From the NCBI GenBank assembly GCA_964495075.1, contig CAZBUJ010000010.1, forward strand, positions 1 through 64,000: a stretch of DNA of 64,000 nt. The letters run 5' to 3'. Below are positions 45,612 through 54,256 of the stretch, in pieces. The notes below the pieces were generated by a model. It ran no database searches. It was not told the DNA's origin and worked only from the letters and a program-made list of their open reading frames with translations. Source of the stretch: JAFGJQ01 sp964495075. Lineage in GTDB: Bacteria; Planctomycetota; Phycisphaerae; UBA1845. The position numbers were made by a program, and so were the translations under genes. The first letter of the stretch is position 1; each line of letters starts with the position of its first letter.

Positions 45612-46349
45612 CTACAGACATGCAGCATACGTTCGCACGTGAGCCGAAAGGGATCGCAAGAAGTGGAAAGGCCCCACCTCGGGGTTGGGTGTGGTGAACG
45701 TACCATTGAGCGAGCCATGTTCGGCCGGGCTCAAGATAAGACAAGCGGCATCATATAGCCGTTCACGCACGAGCCTCAGACAGAGTAGCTCATACCGCTC
45801 TGCATAAGATGAATCCTTGAACTCCGCAAACACGGGAAAGTGAGGCTCCTTAACTCCCACTGGTTTGACGGAACCTGGGGCTTCCTCAAGAAGCATGAAA
45901 TAACCGAGCCATGGCCTCGGTGAACCCTCAAAGGCTCCCTCTCGATATGCCGTCCAGAAGTCTTGAGCGTTACCAATCGCCTCTTCCGTTCGATTATTCG
46001 CGTTGTTTCCGAACGATCCAACCTGTGATTTCAATTCAATGCAGGCAAGAATCTTGTGCTCCCCGACGACCAGCAAGTCCCACTCTTTAGTTGGACGGAA
46101 GAAACCTGGTAAATAACGAGTGTTCTTGTTGCGGTAATAGATGCTTGCTTCCGCAATACCGGCCTCTCTCGCGACTTCTGCGAATAACTCAACGAAGCCG
46201 TCAAGTTGCTTTCCCCCGGTTACCGCACCTCTCGTCCCCGCGTCCTTTACTCCCGTCTTTTCGCCCTGCCGTCGCTGTTGCGATAACCGAGCCGCCCAGA
46301 AGTACAGAACAGCCTTGGCCACTCGGCCATGGACGTCCTCGTCGTTCAT
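45612..46349 (-). CDS. PaeR7I/XhoI-family type II restriction endonuclease
   Basis: A 245-residue protein, exactly the length of XhoI-type enzymes, which cut at CTCGAG. The family pattern GTRGAVTGGKQLDGFVELF is at residues 38-56. A PD-(D/E)XK active site is visible as D91 in KEWDLLVVG and E105-L-K107 in CIELKSQVG. The downstream GNAQDFWTAYREGAF and PWLGYFMLLEEAP also fit. It overlaps the upstream methyltransferase gene by 4 bases. GC content is clearly lower than the surroundings, which points to horizontal transfer. Specificity is inferred from the family. Confidence 0.88.
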   Translation of the reverse strand: MNDEDVHGRVAKAVLYFWAARLSQQRRQGEKTGVKDAGTRGAVTGGKQLDGFVELFAEVAREAGIAEASIYYRNKNTRYLPGFFRPTKEWDLLVVGEHKILACIELKSQVGSFGNNANNRTEEAIGNAQDFWTAYREGAFEGSPRPWLGYFMLLEEAPGSVKPVGVKEPHFPVFAEFKDSSYAERYELLCLRLVRERLYDAACLILSPAEHGSLNGTFTTPNPEVGPFHFLRSLSAHVRTYAACL

Positions 46350-47338
46350 CGTTCTACCTGAATGTCATACTTGCTGAACAATCCTGCCGACTCCTTCTCG
46401 ACCCGCCGCTGGGCCAGCGACAGATAATCTGGGTCCACCTCGATCCCGATGCTGTTTCTTCCCGCATGCATCGCAGCGACTGTTGTCGTTCCCGTCCCAA
46501 CAAACGGGTCCAGTACCGTGTCGCCCACGAAGCTGAACATTCGAATGAGGCGATCGGCCAGTGCTAACGGATAGGGGGCTGGGTGCTTGCGAGTCGACGC
46601 GCCAGTCAGGCCCATCCAGACTTGTTGGAACCACTCCTTGTGTTCATCCGCCGCGATCACACTCATGATGCGAGTAGCCTCTGCTGGTCGTCGATAGCCG
46701 CCTGGCTTTCGTTCCATGAGAATAAACTCAATGTCATTCTTGACGACGGAGTTAGGCTCGTACGGTTTGCCAAGAAAGCCAGCCCCATTTCCTTCGGCTT
46801 CGTAGACGGCATTGGCGATTTTGTTCCAGATAATCGGCGCGAGATTATCGAATCCGATGCGGCGGCAAGCCTCCTGAATGGAGGCATGTAGCGGCACCAC
46901 GGTGTGCCGCCCGTTGTTCTTGCGACGTGCTAGGCAGACGTCTCCCACAACGCACACGAGACGCCCTCCTGGTACCAAAGCGCGAAAACACTGGCGCCAG
47001 ACCTTGTTCAGTTCGCCAAGAAACCGTTCGTAATCCTCTACGTGTCCAAGCTGATTCTCAGACGCGTTATACTCCTTGAGTGTCCAGTAGGGAGGAGATG
47101 TCACGACAAGATGAATGCTCTCCGGTTCTAAGTGCATTTGCCGCGCATCTCCCAGGCTGATGACATGGCGGGTTGGAAAACTCTGAATCGCCGCGCGGAT
47201 TGCGCCAATCGCCTTGGGGTCTTTTGCGATGCGAGGGATGCCACGCTGCGAGTCCTGCAAGTCACGGAGGTGTTGGGGCACTAGCTGTGCAAGCCCGGCA
47301 GGCGTCGTTTCGAATTTTCGTACTTTCGTTTCTGGCAT
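46346..47338 (-). CDS. DNA methyltransferase (SPPY type, beta-class order) of the RM pair
   Basis: A 330-residue protein. The catalytic motif IV is TSPPYW (S81-P82-P83-Y84), near the N-terminus. The SAM-binding motif I, DPFVGTGTT, comes late (about residues 278-286), followed by GRNSIGIEVDPDYLSLAQRRVE. This order defines the beta class. SPPYW is most common in N4-cytosine methylases but also occurs in some N6-adenine ones. It should protect the host against the endonuclease encoded directly downstream, with which it overlaps by 4 bases. As far as I recall, PaeR7I and XhoI partners are gamma-class adenine methylases, so the pairing is unusual. Confidence 0.92.
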   Translation of the reverse strand: MPETKVRKFETTPAGLAQLVPQHLRDLQDSQRGIPRIAKDPKAIGAIRAAIQSFPTRHVISLGDARQMHLEPESIHLVVTSPPYWTLKEYNASENQLGHVEDYERFLGELNKVWRQCFRALVPGGRLVCVVGDVCLARRKNNGRHTVVPLHASIQEACRRIGFDNLAPIIWNKIANAVYEAEGNGAGFLGKPYEPNSVVKNDIEFILMERKPGGYRRPAEATRIMSVIAADEHKEWFQQVWMGLTGASTRKHPAPYPLALADRLIRMFSFVGDTVLDPFVGTGTTTVAAMHAGRNSIGIEVDPDYLSLAQRRVEKESAGLFSKYDIQVER

Positions 47339-47810
47339 AACGCGCTGAGATTATTGCCTGGTGGGCGGCGACGTCAAGTCATGGTCAGGAACCGGCAAGC
47401 GTTGCAGATCCTGCACACATCACGTTTCGGAGACCGCGATCGTACAATCCACATCACTCGTGCGCTTAAGTGCAAGTACGGCTGGACGGGATTCCCGGAG
47501 AGCGGTGGGGCGAGGCGCGGCTTTCGGCCACGTCCGCGCCCGACCGAGCGACGAGACGACGACCCTACCGCCTCCCGATCCCGGTGAGCTGCATTCGGCG
47601 GGACGCCGCCGCTTCCATCCTCGTCGCCGAGTCAGTCGCGTATCGTCAGCTCAAATGCCCTTAGGCCAGCGCTCATAAGGCAGAGGCCGCTCTGCCGGTG
47701 CGCGGCGGAAGACCACAGCTCGGCGTCCCAACGAACGAGCCCACGGGCCGGAACTCGTGGGCTTGCGTTTGGTTCTATTGTGGCGTCCCGTTCTCGCGGC
47801 GAAAGAGACC
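47339..47810. other. intergenic region with ldh terminator, otherwise no gene
   Basis: About 470 bases between the restriction-modification pair and leucine dehydrogenase. Short frames exist but have no recognisable product. A hairpin at 47738-47763 probably terminates ldh. Confidence 0.5.
47738..47763 (-). terminator. hairpin downstream of leucine dehydrogenase
   Basis: A perfect 8-bp stem, AGCCCACG against CGTGGGCT, with a 10-base loop, about 50 bases past the ldh stop on the minus strand, followed by a T-containing stretch (CGTTCGTT). Confidence 0.6.
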
Positions 47811-48917
47811 TCAGCGCCGCGTGCGGTACCGCGGGTGCGGCGGCGAACGCTTGAGGTACGACCGCTTGAGCTTGCCGACCGTCTCGAGCCGCCGTTCGGC
47901 CATCAGGTCCGCCGCCCGCGCGGTGGAGATCCCTTCCCGGTCGGCGATGTTGAAGATCGCGTGGATCGTGTTGTAGATCTTGCTGACCATGCGGGTCGCC
48001 CGATCCTTGGAGTAGGCTTCCAACTCCACGAACACGTTCATCAGCCCGCCCGCGTTGATCGCGTAATCCGGGGCGTAAAGGATCCCCCGCTTGCGGAGCA
48101 TGTCGCCCATCTCCGGCGTCTCGAGCTGATTGTTCGCCGCACCGGCCACCACTGAACACTTGAGCTGCTCCACCGTGTTCGGGTTGATCGTCGCGCCGAG
48201 CGCACACGGACAATACACGTCGCAATCGACGGCGTAGATGTCGTCCGGCTTCACGATCGTCACGTTCTTCAGACCTTCGATCGCTTCCTTGCACCGCTGC
48301 TCGTTGATGTCGCACACGTACAGGGTCACGCCGGCCTCGGACAGGCTGCGGGCCAGGTGAACGCCAACGTGCCCCATGCCCTGGATGGCGACCGTCAGGT
48401 CCCGGAGCTTCTTGTCCGGGAGCTTGCGCTCGACACACGCTTCGATGCCCCGGAACGTGCCGTACGCCGTGAAGGGGGACGGGTCGCCGCTGCCGCCGTG
48501 GAACTCCCCCACACCCACCACGTTCGACGTCTCCATGAACACGTATTCCATGTCATCGACCGTGGTGCCGACGTCCTCGGCCGTGATGTAACGCCCGTTG
48601 AGACTCTCGATGTATCGCCCCAACGAGCGGAACAGACCCTCGGACTTGTCCTTTTCGGGGTCACCCATGATGACCGTCTTGCCACCGCCCAGGTTGAGCC
48701 CCGACACGGCGGCCTTGTAGGTCATGCCTTTCGATAATCGAAGAGCGTCCAGGAGGGCGGCGTCGTCGGACTTGTACGTCCACATCCGAGATCCCCCCAA
48801 AGCCGGACCGAGATGGGTGTTGTGTATGGCAATGATCGCCCGCAGCCCGACATTGGGATCACTGCATAGCACGACCTGTTCGTGACCCATCTCATTGATG
48901 AGGTCGAAGTTGAGCAT
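47811..48917 (-). CDS. ldh: leucine dehydrogenase (Glu/Leu/Phe/Val dehydrogenase family)
   Basis: A 368-residue NAD-dependent enzyme that reversibly deaminates branched-chain amino acids. The catalytic lysines fall exactly at the classic positions: K68 in SKGMTYKAAVSG and K80 in GLNLGGGKTVI. GPALGGSRMW at the front, the Rossmann motif GMGHVGVHLA and CPCALGATIN later complete the signature. The ATG at 48917 is preceded by CGGAGGG. It is a stand-alone gene, with a terminator hairpin downstream. The C-terminal tail (KRSPPHPRYRTRR) is basic. Valine or phenylalanine dehydrogenase activity cannot be excluded. Confidence 0.95.
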   Translation of the reverse strand: MLNFDLINEMGHEQVVLCSDPNVGLRAIIAIHNTHLGPALGGSRMWTYKSDDAALLDALRLSKGMTYKAAVSGLNLGGGKTVIMGDPEKDKSEGLFRSLGRYIESLNGRYITAEDVGTTVDDMEYVFMETSNVVGVGEFHGGSGDPSPFTAYGTFRGIEACVERKLPDKKLRDLTVAIQGMGHVGVHLARSLSEAGVTLYVCDINEQRCKEAIEGLKNVTIVKPDDIYAVDCDVYCPCALGATINPNTVEQLKCSVVAGAANNQLETPEMGDMLRKRGILYAPDYAINAGGLMNVFVELEAYSKDRATRMVSKIYNTIHAIFNIADREGISTARAADLMAERRLETVGKLKRSYLKRSPPHPRYRTRR

Positions 48918-49313
48918 GTTGGTGCCCTCCGAAATGGATAGACAATCGCAGGTTCTGATCAGCCGACCCCGCCTGTCTGCGGCGTCAACGAGTGGACGGG
49001 GTCCCGCGCGCAGCCGCGCCGGAAAAATACGATACTAGGCGGTCCTGCCAATTGTTGCAACCGCCGCGGACCGACTCCGCGACGGCGCCTGCCTGCACGT
49101 TCCGCGCCGCGCCGAACGGACGCGCAAGCCGCCACATCAACGCGCGGAACGACGCCCATTGACCTCCGCACCTCCCCTCATCACGCCCGCCACCCATACC
49201 GGCTGCGGGAAATTCCGCGACCCCCCGCGCGCCGCCACACGGCCGACCCACCCGCGCGCCGATTGCTTCACCGCCGCCGCCAACCGACCGATACACCTCC
49301 TGGAGTTGACGCC
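48918..49313. other. intergenic region between divergent genes
   Basis: About 400 GC-rich bases. It holds the ldh ribosome-binding site and presumably promoters for both directions. I see no gene. Confidence 0.5.
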
Positions 49314-49484
49314 ATGGTCAGATGGAAGTACCTGTCTCTCGGCTCGGTCATCGGGGCCGGCGTGCTCGGATTCCTCCGCGTCGTCGCCAACGAAATCCTC
49401 GCCGTCGAAAAGAAACTCCGGCTCCTCGAAGCGGAGGAAGAAGCACGCCGCGAACGGGCCAGGAAGTGGGGAGAGGCCGCCTGA
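49314..49484 (+). CDS. small hypothetical membrane-associated protein
   Basis: A 56-residue protein from the ATG at 49314, preceded by TGGAG. One hydrophobic segment (YLSLGSVIGAGVLGFLRVVA) is followed by a highly charged helix (EILAVEKKLRLLEAEEEARRERARKW), like a membrane-tethered coiled coil. No family is recognised. The clean ribosome-binding site and amphipathic pattern argue that it is real. Confidence 0.5.
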   Translation: MVRWKYLSLGSVIGAGVLGFLRVVANEILAVEKKLRLLEAEEEARRERARKWGEAA

Positions 49485-49639
49485 CCGCTCACGCGGATAC
49501 GGACCGAACCCCGCACCGCCACGGCCCGAATCGCCCCGCCGCGCATTGTTGACTTGCCGTTAGGCCCAACTTAGAGTGAATTTATCGGGCCCACGGCAGG
49601 GGATGGCCGGTCGGTGGGGCGGCGGAATGGGAGAGGACT

Positions 49640-50701
49640 ATGCGATCGCATCCGGTTCGATTCTCGAAGATACGCACGCTCGTGGTGGTGTTCGCGGTGC
49701 TGGCCATTCTCGGCGGCGCAGGACTCATCGCCCTCGGCGTCAGGGAAACCCTGCGAAGCGGGCTGACCCCGTCGGGCGGCGTGCCGTTGATCGCGGCCGG
49801 CCTGGCGACCATCGCGGTCGCCTTCGCGGCCGTCGCCATGACCTGGCTCCTGGTGAAAATCGAGTCGCACACCAACCGCCAATACAACCAGCTCATCGAC
49901 CTGTGCGATCTCATCAAGAACGAGGCGAACGTCCTCTCCTCCATCGCCCAGAGCAGCCGGATCTCGGAGGCCGTCAAGTCCATCACCGGACGCGAAGAAG
50001 AGCGGGAGGCCCTCCGCGCCGCCATCCGCGAAGACATTTCCCGCGAGGACTGGGAAGCCGCCCTCTACCTCGTCGATCAGATGGAGCAGCGGTTCGGGTA
50101 CCACGACGAGGCGGAACGACTGCGCCGTCAGGTCATTGACGAACGCACCAGCGACATGCGCAACCGGTTGAACGAAGCGCTGGGACGCATCGAAGAGCAC
50201 TGGGCCGCCTACGAATGGGACCGCGCCGCCCAGGAAATCCAGCGACTGTTGCGGGCGCTGCCCGACGACAAGCACACCCGACGCCTCCCCGAAGAACACC
50301 AGAAACGGCGCGAGGCCCGCAAGCAGGAACTGCTGGCCGCCTGGCGAGACGCCGTCCGCCCCTCCTCCGCCCAGGAGGACGACATGGACCTCGACAAGGC
50401 CATCGCCGTGCTCACCGAACTCGACCCCTATTTAACGCGGGAAGAAGCCCGCGCCCTGGAAGAGTCGGCCCGCGGCGTGTTCCGGGCCAAGCTGGCCCGG
50501 TTCGGCATGCAGTTCGAGCTGGCGGTCAAAGACCAGCGATGGCGCCAGGCCCTCGAAATCGGGGTCCAGATCATCGAGGAGTACCCCAATTCCACCATGG
50601 CCCAGCAGGTGCGCGAGATGGAAGGGGTGCTCCGGCAGCGCGCCGGACTGACCGGCGACGTCGAGGTCACCGTCCACCCCGCCCCGGCGTCCGATAACTA
50701 G
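49640..50701 (+). CDS. membrane protein with long helical cytoplasmic domain, unknown function
   Basis: A 353-residue protein; the start is supported by GGGAGAGG. Two N-terminal membrane helices (TLVVVFAVLAILGGAGLIALG and VPLIAAGLATIAVAFAAVAMTWLLV) are followed by about 280 residues of charged helices. These include TPR-like pairs (EDWEAALYLVDQMEQRFGYHDEAERL in parts, QRWRQALEIGVQIIEEYPNSTMAQQV in parts). It looks like a scaffold or tethering protein. It lies 2.3 kb before the ESCRT-like genes on the same strand, so a link is possible but unproven. Confidence 0.7.
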   Translation: MRSHPVRFSKIRTLVVVFAVLAILGGAGLIALGVRETLRSGLTPSGGVPLIAAGLATIAVAFAAVAMTWLLVKIESHTNRQYNQLIDLCDLIKNEANVLSSIAQSSRISEAVKSITGREEEREALRAAIREDISREDWEAALYLVDQMEQRFGYHDEAERLRRQVIDERTSDMRNRLNEALGRIEEHWAAYEWDRAAQEIQRLLRALPDDKHTRRLPEEHQKRREARKQELLAAWRDAVRPSSAQEDDMDLDKAIAVLTELDPYLTREEARALEESARGVFRAKLARFGMQFELAVKDQRWRQALEIGVQIIEEYPNSTMAQQVREMEGVLRQRAGLTGDVEVTVHPAPASDN

Positions 50702-50941
50702 CCCGGGTGCCCCGCTCCACCCCGTAACGCCCGCGACCCGCACGGGACGCCCGCCGCGCCGACCACGCATTTACTCTTTAAACCGACCCGATAATCGGCC
50801 GATACGCCTGAGACCGGTCCACCGGGAACTGGGCGTGCCCCCGGCCGGTCCCGTGCGGTCCGAGAAACTTGCCCGACCGTGCTATCGAATTTTACGCTGT
50901 GAACTGACGGTTGGGGAACTGAGGTCTCTGGATGGCTTGTG

Positions 50942-52321
50942 ATGGCGGCTGCAATCCAAGGGGGCCGACCACGCCGAACGCTCGGCCAGTGGATCCGGGC
51001 GTCGGTTCTCGGTCTACAATGCAAATCCACCGTGCTCGTCGTCGCCCTGACGCTCTGCGTGGCGACCGTCGTGGGCGGACTGTTCGTTCACTTCGCCGGA
51101 CGCCTCACCGCGAAGAACCAGGAACGACACGCCACCCAGCTTTGCGCCGGATTGGCCCAACTGGCCGCCGATGCCCTCGCCCAGCGGGACTGGCCGCACC
51201 TGCAGCGAGTCGCCAACAAATTCGCCAGCGGTGACCCGCTCATCTTCGTCTCCTTCTGCGATGCGCAGGGCCGGTCGTGGGCATCCGCGTCCCGGAACGA
51301 CCTGCCGATCGACCCGGCCTGGCTCCAGCTCGGGGAGGACGCCCGCCGAACGGTGGGCCAGCCTCTGCTCCGCTACGAGCATCCGGGCGTCCCGACCTTC
51401 CTCGACGTCAGCTACCCCATCAACCGAGCACTGGCGGCCACCGACGGTGGGCCCAGCCCACTGCTCGGGTACGTGCGAGTCGGCTTCAATGTCGATCCCA
51501 CGCTGAAGGAGTTCGCGGGGGTGATGGATCTCGTTTCCGGCATCGCCCTGGTGGTCGTCCTCATCACGATCCCGTTCGCGTTCCTCGTCGTCCGGCAGAT
51601 CGTGGTGCCGCTCAACGAGCTGTCGCTCACGGCCGAGAAGCTTGCCCAGGGCGACCGGTCCGCCCGCTCCCGCGTGAGCCGGACCGACGAGATCGGACAA
51701 CTCGCCCGGTCGTTCAACCACATGGCGGACGAGATCGATCGCAACGAAAAGAAGATCACGGCCATGAACGCGGACCTTGAGGAACGGGTCCGCGATCGCA
51801 CCCGGCAGTTGAAGGAGATGGCAGCCCGCGATCCGCTCACCGGCCTCTACAACCGGCGCCACGTGGACGAGGTCCTCGCCCGCAGCTTCGCCGAAGCCAA
51901 GCGCTACGGGCACCCCCTTTCCTGCCTGATGATCGATCTCGACAACTTCAAGGCGGTCAACGACCGGTTCGGCCACCATGCCGGGGACCAGGCGTTGATG
52001 CTGGCCGCGGACACCGTTTCGGGCGAGTTGCGGGCGTCGGACATCGCGGCACGCTTCGGCGGCGACGAATTCGTCGTCCTGCTGCCCCACGCCGAGCAGG
52101 AACAGGCGGCCGTGCTGGCCCGGCGGATCGCCGACCGGTTCGCGAGCAACATCCGGGCCGCGCTGCCGACGCTCCGTACGCGATTGAGCATCGGAATCGC
52201 CAGTCTGGGCGACGGCGACGCGGATCGTCCGGAGGGCCTGGTACGAGCCGCCGACCGCGCCCTCTACGCCGCCAAGCAGCGCGGGCGCAATCGCATCGAA
52301 ATCTCGCGAGTCCCCGTATAA
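50942..52321 (+). CDS. membrane-bound diguanylate cyclase (HAMP-GGDEF)
   Basis: A 459-residue protein. A membrane helix near residues 28-48 is followed by an extracytoplasmic sensor of about 140 residues, a second helix (GIALVVVLITIPFAFLVV), HAMP (QIVVPLNELSLTAEKLAQGDR) and a coiled-coil linker. The GGDEF domain contains RDPLTGLYNRRHVDEVL, LMIDLDNFKAVNDRFGH and an intact FGGDEF active site. An inhibitory I-site RASD sits exactly five residues before GGDEF, so product feedback by c-di-GMP is expected. It makes c-di-GMP from two GTP. The start may be the ATG at 50942 or the GTG just before it. Confidence 0.94.
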   Translation: MAAAIQGGRPRRTLGQWIRASVLGLQCKSTVLVVALTLCVATVVGGLFVHFAGRLTAKNQERHATQLCAGLAQLAADALAQRDWPHLQRVANKFASGDPLIFVSFCDAQGRSWASASRNDLPIDPAWLQLGEDARRTVGQPLLRYEHPGVPTFLDVSYPINRALAATDGGPSPLLGYVRVGFNVDPTLKEFAGVMDLVSGIALVVVLITIPFAFLVVRQIVVPLNELSLTAEKLAQGDRSARSRVSRTDEIGQLARSFNHMADEIDRNEKKITAMNADLEERVRDRTRQLKEMAARDPLTGLYNRRHVDEVLARSFAEAKRYGHPLSCLMIDLDNFKAVNDRFGHHAGDQALMLAADTVSGELRASDIAARFGGDEFVVLLPHAEQEQAAVLARRIADRFASNIRAALPTLRTRLSIGIASLGDGDADRPEGLVRAADRALYAAKQRGRNRIEISRVPV

Positions 52322-52484
52322 TTCTGTAAGCACGCCCGCGAATACACGGGTGTCGGAGCGGTGGCGCCCGACGCATATGCGGTTCTGCGACGCCCTTTCT
52401 AATCGCAGCCGCGGACGTTGTGTGTTATGGTTTCAGTGGGCGGGCGAACCGCCCCCCAGGACTCCCGAATGGCGGTGATCGACG

Positions 52485-52895
52485 ATGTGGACGGAAGTCG
52501 GAAAATTCGTCGGCGGCAAGGTCCTGACGGCCGTACTGGTCGTCGGCGTGTTTGCCAGTGGATTTTGGTTCTACAGGCATCCGGAGCAGCTCCAGGCCAT
52601 CTGGGGCGTGCTGAAATCGGTGCTCGCCTGGCTGGGATTCGTGATTGTCCTGCCCTGGGCCCTCTTTTTCGTGGTGGCCTGGGTCCGGCGGTTCGACAGC
52701 AACGCCGCCGCCGCCGCCATGCTGATTGCGTATCTGCTGCTGGACGTGCTGGCCGCCCTGTACCTCGCCGGCTGGCACGTGAGCGGGGCCCTGACTTGGA
52801 CCGTGCTGGTCCTTGGCTTCCTTGCAGCAGGAGTTTATAATTTCCTGGCCTGTGAGACGATCGACAACCGGCTCGAATCGTCCGAGGGCCTGTAA
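52485..52895 (+). CDS. small polytopic membrane protein, unknown
   Basis: A 136-residue protein with four predicted membrane helices (VLTAVLVVGVFASGFWFY, VLAWLGFVIVLPWALFFVVAW, AMLIAYLLLDVLAALYLAGW and TWTVLVLGFLAAGVYNFLAC). No family is recognised. It lies 63 bases before the kinase that opens the ESCRT-like cluster and may be its first gene. Confidence 0.65.
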   Translation: MWTEVGKFVGGKVLTAVLVVGVFASGFWFYRHPEQLQAIWGVLKSVLAWLGFVIVLPWALFFVVAWVRRFDSNAAAAAMLIAYLLLDVLAALYLAGWHVSGALTWTVLVLGFLAAGVYNFLACETIDNRLESSEGL

Positions 52896-52958
52896 CGCCC
52901 GCGGTGGGAACGACGGGTGGACAGGGCCGAGCCGGCACAGAATAGGGAGGACCTGGCG

Positions 52959-53978
52959 ATGGTCAGCCTGAAAGCAGGCGACCGAATCAGCAACTACCTG
53001 CTCGAGGAGCTGGTGGGGACGGGCAGCTTCGCCCAGGTGTGGAGAGCCCGCCATCATACCCTTGACAAGGTCGTCGCGATCAAAGTCCTGACCGACCAGC
53101 AGTACGTTCGGAACTTCCGGCAGGAAGGGGTGGTCGTCCACGGACTGCGGCACCCCAACATCGTGCGGGTCGAGGACATTGACGCGTACGATGATCCGCC
53201 GTATCTGATCATGGAACTTGTGGACGGGCCCTCCTTGCGGAGGGTGATCGATGCCCACCCGGACGGATTGCCCATCCCCGCGTGCCAGACGGTGTTTGGC
53301 GGGTTGTGCAAGGCCCTTTCGTTTGCCCACGAGAACGGTTTGATCCATCGGGACATCAAGCCGGCCAACATTCTGCTCAACCATCGCGAAGACGATCTGA
53401 CCACGCTGACGGAGCAGGCGGTCAAGGTGGGCGATTTCGGCCTGGGCCGCACCGGCGGCGTGACCACCGCATCCATCATGCAGTCGGGCAGCCTTCAGAC
53501 GGAAGAGGGCCGAAGCATCGCCGGCACCCTCGCGTACATGTCGCCCGAGCAGAAGGAGGGCGGGGCCGTGGACGCGCGGAGTGACCTCTATGCGTGCGGC
53601 ATTGTCCTGTTCGAGATGCTGACGGGCAGTCGACCGGCCGGAGTGGAGATCCCCAGTTCCGTGCGTTCGGACGTCCCTCCGGTCCTGGACGAGGCCTTTC
53701 GTCGCTGCTACACGCGGCTGGATCGCCGTGTCGCCTCCGCCGGTGACCTGCTCGACATCGTGCGGCGTACCGGTCCGTCGGGGCCGGCGGCGGCCGGCGG
53801 GGGGCTGACGTGCCCGTCGTGCCACGGGCGCGTCGCCGGTGGAGACCAGTTCTGCACCCACTGCGGATACCAGTTGGTCGAGTCGGTGCCGCGCTGTCCG
53901 TCGTGCCACGCGTTTGTCAATCGCACTGACCGGTACTGCATTTTCTGTGGGACGCAGTTGCAGAGAACCGGCGAGTAG
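52959..53978 (+). CDS. Ser/Thr protein kinase with C-terminal double zinc ribbon
   Basis: The start is the ATG at 52959, eight bases after AGGGAGG; 339 residues. Kinase motifs are complete: glycine loop G20-TGSFAQVW, K42 in VAIKVL, catalytic HRD (130-132) in IHRDIKPANILL, DFG (159-161), and the later MSPEQ and DARSDLYACG. There is no membrane helix, unlike most bacterial PknB-type kinases. The last 55 residues carry two CxxC...CxxC zinc ribbons (CPSCHGRVAGGDQFCTHCG and CPSCHAFVNRTDRYCIFCG). It is followed at 17 bases by a membrane protein with a related zinc ribbon. It leads the ESCRT-like operon and may regulate it by phosphorylation (inference). Confidence 0.92.
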   Translation: MVSLKAGDRISNYLLEELVGTGSFAQVWRARHHTLDKVVAIKVLTDQQYVRNFRQEGVVVHGLRHPNIVRVEDIDAYDDPPYLIMELVDGPSLRRVIDAHPDGLPIPACQTVFGGLCKALSFAHENGLIHRDIKPANILLNHREDDLTTLTEQAVKVGDFGLGRTGGVTTASIMQSGSLQTEEGRSIAGTLAYMSPEQKEGGAVDARSDLYACGIVLFEMLTGSRPAGVEIPSSVRSDVPPVLDEAFRRCYTRLDRRVASAGDLLDIVRRTGPSGPAAAGGGLTCPSCHGRVAGGDQFCTHCGYQLVESVPRCPSCHAFVNRTDRYCIFCGTQLQRTGE

Positions 53979-53995
53979 CATCGGGATCGAGTGAG

Positions 53996-54253
53996 ATGGC
54001 GTCGTGGATCTTCATCATCTTCGCGATCGTCCTCGTGGCCGGGCTCGTGCTCACCGCGGTGCTCATGATCATGTTCATCGTTCATAGCGCCAAGCGGTCG
54101 TTGTCGGGACAATCGCCGCGCCAGCCGGCCGGCCCCGCCCGACGCGTTGGTGACCGACGGGCGAATGTTGACCGGATTTGTCCGAATGATCATTGTAGGC
54201 ATCCGAACCGGTCGGATGCCCTCTATTGCGGCCAGTGCGGACGGCGGTTGTAA
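53996..54253 (+). CDS. small membrane protein with C-terminal zinc ribbon
   Basis: An 85-residue protein. One long membrane helix (WIFIIFAIVLVAGLVLTAVLMIMFIV) is followed by a basic linker and a zinc ribbon (CPNDHCRHPNRSDALYCGQCG). The ribbon resembles those of the kinase just upstream, so it could be the membrane docking partner of the soluble kinase. It is 3 bases from the next gene, showing tight operon structure. Confidence 0.75.
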   Translation: MASWIFIIFAIVLVAGLVLTAVLMIMFIVHSAKRSLSGQSPRQPAGPARRVGDRRANVDRICPNDHCRHPNRSDALYCGQCGRRL

Positions 54254-54256
54254 ACG

